Assembly: GCA_033439795.1 (NCBI GenBank)
Contig: JAUTDP010000018.1
Span: 186,001-250,000 of the forward strand
Length of the DNA: 64,000 nucleotides
Reading direction: 5' to 3'
DNA from: Sordaria brevicollis
Taxonomy: Eukaryota > Ascomycota > Sordariomycetes > Sordariales > Sordariaceae
Part shown: positions 57,129 through 64,000 of the stretch, piece by piece
How the letters are laid out: the number at the start of each line of letters is the position of its first letter
How positions within the stretch are numbered: the stretch's first letter is position 1
Made by a program: the position numbers and the translations under genes
Notes under the pieces: model-generated
Seen by the model: only the letters and a program-made list of their open reading frames with translations
What the model was told of the DNA's origin: nothing
Database searches by the model: none

Positions 57129-58672
57129 GTTCCGACCCACAGGACATGATGTCGCTTCTGGACACTTCGGTGTTTTCTGGGTTTGACGGAATGTCGATGA
57201 GTCTCGATGTCGGCGATTCCATGTCTACCCCCTTCACCCCGGTCTCGGTCCAGCCACCCCTCCCTGCGTTACCTGCAGGGCCAAGTCACGTTGGGGTGCG
57301 CGGCGGTCACGGGGCCCCCGACCAGCTATTTTCCCCCGACGACGTTATTGCGACCACCATGCCCAGCGCCGGCCCGATGATCGCCACACCTACCACCACC
57401 TCCTTCGGTCCCTCGGCCGGCCCTTCGTCGGGCGGCGGAAGCACCCTGACCGAATTTACCAAGCGCCGCAATTGGCCCGCCAAAGTTGTCGAGGAGCTCC
57501 AGGACTGGGAACACATTCTCGATGCCAACGGCCGGATAAAGCATGTCTCGCCCAGCGTAGAGCCCCTGACGGGCTATAAGCCCCCCGAAATCATTGACCT
57601 GTTCCTCCGGGACCTGATCCATCCGGATGACGTCGGAGTGTTCACTGCCGAGATGAATGAAGCCATTGCGACGGGATCTCAATTGCGACTGTTCTACCGA
57701 TTCCGGAAAAAGGATGGAAACTGGACCATTTTCGAGACTGTCGGCCATGCGCACATCGCCGCCGCCAAGTTTGCACCCAATCCGCAGAACCAGTCGCCCT
57801 TCTGCCAGGCCGTTTTCATGATGGCGCGACCTTACCCGACCAAGAACGCGGGTCTGTTGGACTCTTTCCTGGAGCACAAGATTGAGAACGAGCGACTAAA
57901 GCGTAGGATTGCCGAGTTGCGCAGAGAGGAGCAGGAAGAGCAGGAAGAGTCGCAGAGGACATGGCGGATGAGCCAGGAGGGACGATCTGATGTTACGCCG
58001 TCCGACGATACCACGACCCAGATGGGAATGACGCCTTTCTACATCCCCATGAATGCCCAAGCTGACGTTATGATGCCGCCACCCAGCCAGCCGGCGTCGT
58101 CGCTCAACATTGCGCTGACGCGGGAGAACCTGGAGGGCATTGCCGGAAGCCGACCAGATTCTATACGCGAAAAGATGTTACGTTATGAGGGTAATCACGC
58201 AGACACGATTGAAATGCTTACGGGGCTGAAGTACCAGGAGGGTGAAAGAAGTCATGGCATCACCACGGGCAACGCCAGCCCGACGCTCATTAAGGGCGAT
58301 GCGGGAATTGCGATTCCACTAGACCGAGATCCTCGGACGGGAGAGAAGAAGAAGAAGATCAAGGTTGCAGAGGAATACGTGTGCACCGATTGCGGTAATT
58401 ATCCCCTTTCTCTCAACCCCGCCTCCCCTCTCTCCCTCCCGAAATAGTTTCTTCCGTCATGATCTTCGACTTTTGCTGACAAGGATGCTGAAACAGGTAC
58501 GCTCGATTCCCCCGAATGGCGAAAAGGCCCTAGTGGACCCAAGACGCTCTGTAATGCGTGCGGTCTTCGCTGGGCAAAGAAAGAGAAGAAGAGGAACGCC
58601 AACAATAACAATGGCAGCGGTATGGGCGGTCACAACGATAAGCATACACCCTTGGGAGATACTATGGGATAA
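56874..58672 (+). CDS. wc-2: White collar-2 (WC-2), GATA-type zinc finger PAS protein
   Basis: Three exons (56,874-56,993, 57,125-58,394 and 58,497-58,672) give 521 residues. WC-2 pairs with WC-1 to form the white collar complex, which drives blue-light responses and the frq-based circadian clock in the nucleus. The N-terminus has a Gly-Met repeat (GMGSGM/GMGTGM). A single PAS domain spans about 160-280 ('[19 protein letters not shown]', 'LIHPDD', '[10 protein letters not shown]'). A charged helix ('[17 protein letters not shown]') follows. A basic patch 'GEKKKKIKV' precedes a C4 GATA finger at about 460-484: 'CTDC', 18 residues, 'CNAC'. The third intron junction lies within the finger. The length is slightly below the roughly 530 residues I recall for N. 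crassa, and several residues seem to differ, which suggests a related species. Confidence 0.97.
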
Positions 58673-61600
58673 ATCACGGATGATGAAAACTGTGTGCAAC
58701 GAAGTCATACGACGAATTTTCTAATGCGGCTATATATATACACGACGCAACAAAATTCGAACAACAGCGCTCAACAACATAATCTCGACGTTCATCCCGC
58801 AACAAGAACAACATCAAACGGTCGGCGGCGCATTTGCCCTTCAGATTGAGAAAAAAGTAAAAACGACCAACCAATTTATAGAAGAACGAACGAACAAGAA
58901 GAAGAAGAGAAACTGCGGGAAGCGGGAGGTTAGACACACAACTTTTTACCGAACATTCCTTGCTGTGGGGAGTTTTTGAAGAGAACGGATAGGAAGGGGA
59001 GACTAGACAAGGGAAAACAGGGACTGCCGGGGCATGCGGATCGAGATGCATGAGGAGACGGACAGGAACGGGAACCAAAGAGACAGGACGGAACCGATTC
59101 CGGTCTGCCTGGTTCGCTCGCGGAGCAAGGTTTTTGACATGCCCGACATGCGCAGCTTTTAGCTTTGTGGGCCGTCCCGGGACGTGCCTAGGTGGGAGGA
59201 GCCGAACAACAGGTGGTTGCATGGTACATAACGGTACGATGAGAATGGAGGGAAGGAAAATGCCGGCATGGGTTACGAGACACAGCACAAACATTTTTCC
59301 TTTCCTTATTTTTTTTTTTTGGATGGACATACGATGATTGGAAACTGGTTCATTGGTTTGGGTTTTGCATTTGGGTAGTATGGAGACTGGAAGAGGAATT
59401 ATTGCCGTGTTTCTCTCTCTCGCACGGCGGGTGTGTTTTTCACCAAAAACCTTGACAAACCTAACCGATGACAAAAAGACGAGCGCGCACACATACGAGA
59501 GAGAGAGAAAGGGGTTACTATACCACCATGTCAAACGCGTTCGTGCATTTCGCAAATGATGAGATGAGCTACCGCTACCGCTATCTGCTGGTACCAGGCT
59601 TGCTTTCGGTTATTACACATAATGGGCTGCTAATGCCAACCGATGGAATTGTTACAGTGAGATGTTGAATACGCGAAACAATTGTTCGAGCTCAGAGTAA
59701 CTCAACGTACATACCAAGCCCTTCTCGTTGGGAGCCCTCGGCTGCTATCATGCAGCATATTTCGACAACCTGATTTGGAACGCAGGAATATTCCTCGATG
59801 ACCAGATGAGATGGGGCTTTACCAACAAGGATACCCGAGATCTCAACGACGAGAGAAAGGATGATGACGGATGATTCAAGGAAGGAACTAAGTTCCCAGC
59901 ATCAAACTTTATTTACGGAAGAGCCATGAAAAGGGGGAGCATGACGGTGAAGCAGACCGACCGTTGTCAATTGCAAGGAATCCATCCAAGATTTCCAGCG
60001 AAGGGATACGTCCGAGATCCACAGAACGCCTTTCCCCAGACTTCATCGAACCCTGCCAGGCTGCCCTACAACCAGGCACTCTAGCACGCTTCTCTTTTCC
60101 CAGCAGAAGAAAGGGATGCAAACCACACCTAATGGAGAACGGGAGAATCAAAAAGAATGGGGTTCTTGCCCGCTCGGCAGGTTGGTGTTCCACGAAGCGA
60201 TGTACCAGAACCGTTTCAGCGTCACTTGTATCACGAGTGGCTTGAGTTGTGTGTTCAGAGTCATTAAAGCGGCGCCAGCCAGAGCGCCAGAGCAGTGCCA
60301 GAGCGAGCGCCGGAACGCATGGGATAGATGGATGGGACGGATGGGACGGATGGGACAGCCAGTCAAGCCAAACCAGCCAAACGGAAAGGTGGCCGGGACG
60401 AAACGAAGATGACGATATGTACGAAGGGTTCAGTGAGAGTCAAGCAGGAAGGGTTCTGTTCAGCTTCTACTATGGAGATGACACCATGCATAACCAACGC
60501 TTTCCTGAAGACGAATTCGAGGAGGCTGGCTACTGGATACCGTACCTGCTTAGCCGCTTTCACCTCGACAACATGATATCTCACCAGATTCAGAAAGCAC
60601 GTTTGCTCTAGAAAAAAGGGATCCTTGGATGATGGTCTTAAATAGAGGCACCAGACCCTCGAAAGTTCGAAAAAGGAGTGGGAGGGTTTCAGGTTCAGCT
60701 TCTCTTTTTCCCAGCGCTCAAACAAACTCCGACAACCCAGCCGGCCAGCCCAGCCCAGCCCAGCCGAGCGAACGAACGAACGAACGAACCGTTCAGCCCA
60801 GCGGCGTCCGTCAGCGTGCCGCCCACGTTCTTGGAGGTTCGTCTTGGACGAACGCCCGACTGCCTATCGATAAGCACGATAAGAAGTGATAAGCGGGCGG
60901 GAGCGATTGCACAGCCCACTAGCTACCCCGCAGAAACGTCATGCTTGAGTCGTGGTAGAGCGAGCTTCCCATCTGATCAGGTACCTTTTAGAACATTAGA
61001 GCCGAAATCAGATATACCTAGGTAGAAGCCTTGGTGGTTAGCCGTATCTTTAAAAGACAAGATGAGAAACAAACGGTTGAACAGGAAACATATCAATCGT
61101 TCGAGTTTCTGAGAGCTTGTCGTCCAAAGAGTCACGGCGGCACAGCGGGCGGACGGACGAGCGGGCAAGGACGGTCTAACTGGGTTGCTTGGTTGCGCTA
61201 CCACATGTGCACATCTAGGCCATCCATCCACTATGGTATATGGTGCCAATCAGCTGCTGTTGCTGACGGGGAGAAGGGGAAGAGGCAAAGAATGAGGGGA
61301 AGATCAGGAGGGCCGCTGGGGAGCAAGAGAAGAGGGATGACGGGGAGTGTTACATACAAGCCGTAACTGTAACCGCTTAACAGCCCGGTCATGAACAAGC
61401 GGAACAAGTTGGGTTGAAATGACCGGATGGAAAATGAGACGGGAGTCGTCTTTGCGTTGATACCTTACCTCCGCTCCATTGCTTGGACTTGTCAGGCACT
61501 GACTGCACTGCAATCTGTCGAGGTAATATGCAAGTTGTTAGGTAGCGTTGCTGAGCGCCAAAGCAAGGTCCCCTTCTTTCTTCAGCTCCCATCCAGCTTT

Positions 61601-61746
61601 CTCCACCTTTTCCCAACGTCTACCTTACAGCTCCCGTCTGTCCTCGTACATCTTGTCTTGCATTTCCCTTTCCTGTCAGGTACACCACTCGACATACACC
61701 ATACACTTTCTGCGTCAAGAGATATATCAGAAATCAGACAGACATA
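58673..61746. other. Long intergenic region after wc-2
   Basis: About 3 kb with no supported gene. An open frame of 293 codons on the minus strand (58,674-59,555) lies across the wc-2 3' region and has no recognisable domain. A short minisatellite of GGATGGGAC-type units lies at about 60,328-60,358 and a run of GAAC tetranucleotides at about 60,767-60,790. The last 150 bp before 61,747 are pyrimidine-rich and suit a leader. Confidence 0.5.
60328..60358. repeat. Short minisatellite of 9-10 bp units
   Basis: Three to four units of the type GATGGGACG are repeated head to tail. The copy number is low. Confidence 0.6.
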
Positions 61747-62772
61747 ATGGACAGATTCATCAACAAGGTCGTCGACAAGGTCATTGGTGATGACGATGAC
61801 GACAAGAAGCAGCAGCAGCCCCAGGGTAAACCTCTCCTCTTCCTCCTCTTTCACCATTAATGCGCTACCCAAGCAACCTCTATGCGCTGCGCGACATAAC
61901 AAGATAACTAACCTGCGCACCTCTCTATCAAATCAGGCGGACAATTCTCCGGTCAACAATACACCGGCGGACATCAGCAGCAGCAATACTCTGGCGGACA
62001 ATTCCCTTCTGGGGGTGGTGACTGTATGTTGCCCTACCTACAACATACCTAAATGCGGTGCGCTTTCTAACAGACACTTTGCGACAACAGTTGCCCACGG
62101 CGGCGCCTACCCAGCCGGCGGCGGCTACGCCTTCGAGAAGGACGATGACTTCCGCGGCGCGGCCAACCACGCGGCCAACCACGCCGACGAGGACGAGAGT
62201 TTCTTCTCGAGCATTCTGAACAGCCTCAGCTCCAAGAAGCAGCAGGTTGCCGAGGAGGATATTGATGAGGATGGTTAGTCTTTATTTTTTTCTCCTCCTT
62301 TTGTTCCCTTCCCCTTCCTCCCACCTTTCCACCGCACATGCCCTGTCCACTAACCACCCCTACCACCAAAACAGAAGCAGTAAAAGCCCACAAAACCTTC
62401 TACTCCTCCTCCGCCTTCTCCCCCAGCCCCGAAACCCCCGCCGCCACCTCGTCGGGCATGGGCTCCGCCGCCGCCCTGCAGGCGCTCAAGCTGTTCACCT
62501 CTGGCTCCTTCTCGTCGTCGCAGTCGCAGTCGCAGAGCGCTTTTATCGGGTTGGCCATGTCGCAGGCCTCCAAGCTGTTCGACCAGCAGGCGTCGGCCGG
62601 CAAAGTGTCTGAGGGCACGGACAAGCAGAGCGTGGTGATGAAGGCCGGAGAGATGGCGCTCAAGATGTACCTCAAGAGTCAGGGTTCTCAGCAGACGTCG
62701 CAGACGCAGACGCAGGAGAGCTCGAGTGGGTTGGGCGGGTTGTTGAACATTGCTGGCAAGTACTTGAAGTGA
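61747..62772 (+). CDS. Beta-flanking-type small fungal protein of unknown function
   Basis: Four exons (61,747-61,825, 61,937-62,023, 62,091-62,273 and 62,375-62,772) give 248 residues. The start is 'MDRFINKVVDKVIGDDDDD'. A Gly/Gln/Tyr-rich linker follows, then 'FFSSILNSLSSKKQQV' and a C-terminal helical part with 'AALQALKLFTSG', 'FIGLAMSQASKLFDQQ', 'KQSVVMKAGEMALKMYLKSQ' and 'GLGGLLNIAGKYLK'. This pattern matches the fungal family annotated as beta-flanking protein, whose function is unknown. No signal peptide or membrane segment is seen. The terminal amphipathic helix could bind membranes (inference). Phases at all three joins agree. Confidence 0.78.
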
Positions 62773-63247
62773 GCGGTTCCGGATTTGGCGGGGCTCTATC
62801 TCTTTTGAAGGAAACGGGCCGGATGGACTTTGGCGGGATATAAGGATGACGGGGAATGATTTGATGAACATGAACAAAACGACAGAGATGATCAAGTGAT
62901 GAATACGATTTAGTTTACGGTTGCAAAAAAAATCAAGGTCCTTGTGCTTGCGCCCAATTATAACTACAAAGAGAGACGTATACAAATCAGTTGTGTGAAA
63001 TGTATGTCATGTTTATTTAGGTACATGCATGGAAGAGTTATGGACAAGATCTAGGAAGGAGAATAGCCGCAAAGAATATCAGGGTATAAAAACAGGAAAC
63101 TGGGTCTAAAACCATACACACTCGAGAAGCATACAACACGCGAGGGCAAACGCTAAACCCTACAAGCCACCATTTTGTCGAACACGCCTTTAATACACTC
63201 AACAACTGCCGCAGTCGAGCCTCTTGATATCCAAAGTCGTCAGTCTT
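62773..63247. other. Convergent 3' region
   Basis: The plus-strand beta-flanking-type gene and the minus-strand lactate dehydrogenase end here. AT-rich untranslated sequence; no gene is supported. Confidence 0.5.
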
Positions 63248-64000
63248 TTACCACTCCTGAACCTCACCAGCCGCAGGCTTCTGCATGCGAATGACCTTGT
63301 CACAGTTGAGAATGCACTTGGGGTCAAGAGCCTGCTTGATCTGTTTGCGAAAAGGGATGATTAGCACTCTACTCTGCGCTTTTTTAACTCGAGGGGGAGA
63401 TGAGCTTACCTTTCTCATGGTATCAACAGTCGTCTCACCCAACTCGTGGGGGAGATAATCACGCTTGACGAGACCGACACCGTGCTCACCGGTAACCGTA
63501 CCCTCCATCTCCACCGCACGCTTCACCATGCGGTGGACGCAATCCTCGGCCAGCTTTCTCTCGGCGTTGTTGTACAGGAGGAGGATGTGGAAGTTGCCAT
63601 CGCCGACGTGGCCGACAATGGAGCTCTTCAGCCCGCTCTTCTTCAGGTCGTCCTTGGTCAGCTCAATAATGTCAGGAAGCCTGCTCATGGGCACGGCAAC
63701 GTCGCCGGTCCAGATGTGGTCGTCGGGCCTCTTGATGCTGAAGGTGCTCCAAAGAGCCTCCTTGCGCGCGCTCCAGAGCTCGGCCTGCTCGTCGTTGTTC
63801 TTGGCAAACTCGAACGTCTGGCCGCCCGTCGCCCGCGAGAGCTGCTGGACGATGGCGACCTGCTCCTTCACGCCGCTGGGGGTGCCGCTGAACTTGAAGA
63901 AGATGGTGGGGGCCTCCTTCCACTGGCGCGTGGTGACGCCGGCCTGGTTGATGATGCGCATCTGATCGTCGTCCAAAATCTCGACGGCGGCGACGGGGAC
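63248..64000 (-). CDS. dld1: D-lactate dehydrogenase (cytochrome), FAD-linked; 3' part only
   Basis: Two exons are visible: 64,000-63,410, which continues past the right edge, and 63,340-63,248. Together they encode the last 227 residues or so. The family oxidises D-lactate to pyruvate in mitochondria and passes electrons to cytochrome c. The part seen is the C-terminal FAD-linked oxidase domain: 'RKEALWSTF', 'DVAVPMSRLPDII', 'VGHVGDGNFHILLLY', 'VTGEHGVGLVKRDYL' and 'ALDPKCILNCDKVI'. The intron at 63,409-63,341 is 69 nt, has GTAAGC and ACAG ends, and keeps the frame open if not spliced. The N-terminal FAD-binding half and any presequence are outside the window. A 2-hydroxyglutarate or glycolate dehydrogenase is less likely. 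Confidence 0.9.
   Translation of the reverse strand, partial: VPVAAVEILDDDQMRIINQAGVTTRQWKEAPTIFFKFSGTPSGVKEQVAIVQQLSRATGGQTFEFAKNNDEQAELWSARKEALWSTFSIKRPDDHIWTGDVAVPMSRLPDIIELTKDDLKKSGLKSSIVGHVGDGNFHILLLYNNAERKLAEDCVHRMVKRAVEMEGTVTGEHGVGLVKRDYLPHELGETTVDTMRKVSSSPPRVKKAQSRVLIIPFRKQIKQALDPKCILNCDKVIRMQKPAAGEVQEW

Noticed and set aside
58674..59555. Open frame of 293 codons on the minus strand
   Set aside because: No recognisable domain, odd composition, and it overlaps the 3' region of wc-2; likely chance.
1..64000. CRISPR arrays, operons, riboswitches or other bacterial features
   Set aside because: The DNA is eukaryotic (spliceosomal introns, intron-bearing tRNAs), and no spaced direct repeats of the CRISPR type are present.

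Overview
The window looks like nuclear chromosomal DNA of a filamentous ascomycete, almost certainly a Neurospora or another member of the Sordariaceae. The reasons are short spliceosomal introns with GTRNGT donors and CTRAC-like branch points, intron-containing tRNA-Leu genes, AT-rich blocks full of transition-type stop codons (the scar of repeat-induced point mutation, RIP), and a recognisable white collar-2 gene. The gene order (beta-mannosidase, xylitol dehydrogenase, two folylpolyglutamate synthases, MIC60, Rab5, SAC1, an STB6-like protein, RMD5, RAD50, wc-2, D-lactate dehydrogenase) is the one I recall from N. crassa linkage group I. The species is left open.

Layout. 1-2.2 kb: AT-rich RIP-degraded DNA with a Tc1/mariner transposase relic. 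2.8-10.5 kb: a fungal multi-pass membrane protein, tRNA-Leu(AAG), a D-2-hydroxyacid dehydrogenase, an HSD10-like dehydrogenase and a Rab4-like GTPase with a long insert. 11.9-16.0 kb: intracellular GH2 beta-mannosidase and xylitol dehydrogenase, tail to tail. 17.5-21.7 kb: tRNA-Leu(CAG) and two convergent folylpolyglutamate synthase paralogues. 22.1-36.3 kb: MIC60, Rab5, SAC1, STB6-like and the GID subunit RMD5. 38.7-39.9 kb: a Golgi-type multi-pass protein behind a leader with no ATG for 687 nt. 42.4-46.3 kb: a second RIP-degraded element, here resolved as a pogo/Tigger-like DDE transposon with terminal inverted repeats and flanking TA dinucleotides, carrying a younger un-RIPped insert. 47.1-58.7 kb: PPP4R2/Psy4, RAD50 and wc-2. 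61.7-64.0 kb: a beta-flanking-type small protein and the 3' part of a D-lactate dehydrogenase that runs off the right edge.

The genes are mostly single-copy housekeeping functions: membrane traffic and phosphoinositides (Rab4-like, Rab5, SAC1), mitochondrial architecture and metabolism (MIC60, D-lactate dehydrogenase, a targeted FPGS), folate metabolism, plant-biomass sugar use (beta-mannosidase, xylitol dehydrogenase), DNA-damage response (RAD50, PP4 R2) and blue-light/clock control (WC-2). I found no clear undescribed multi-gene system. The most interesting structures are the transposon relic with its nested island, the ATG-free leader, the overlapping uORF of wc-2, the insert in the Rab4-like GTPase and the pair of folate enzymes. 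Exon limits were set by hand from splice signals and frame continuity; none was checked against transcripts.
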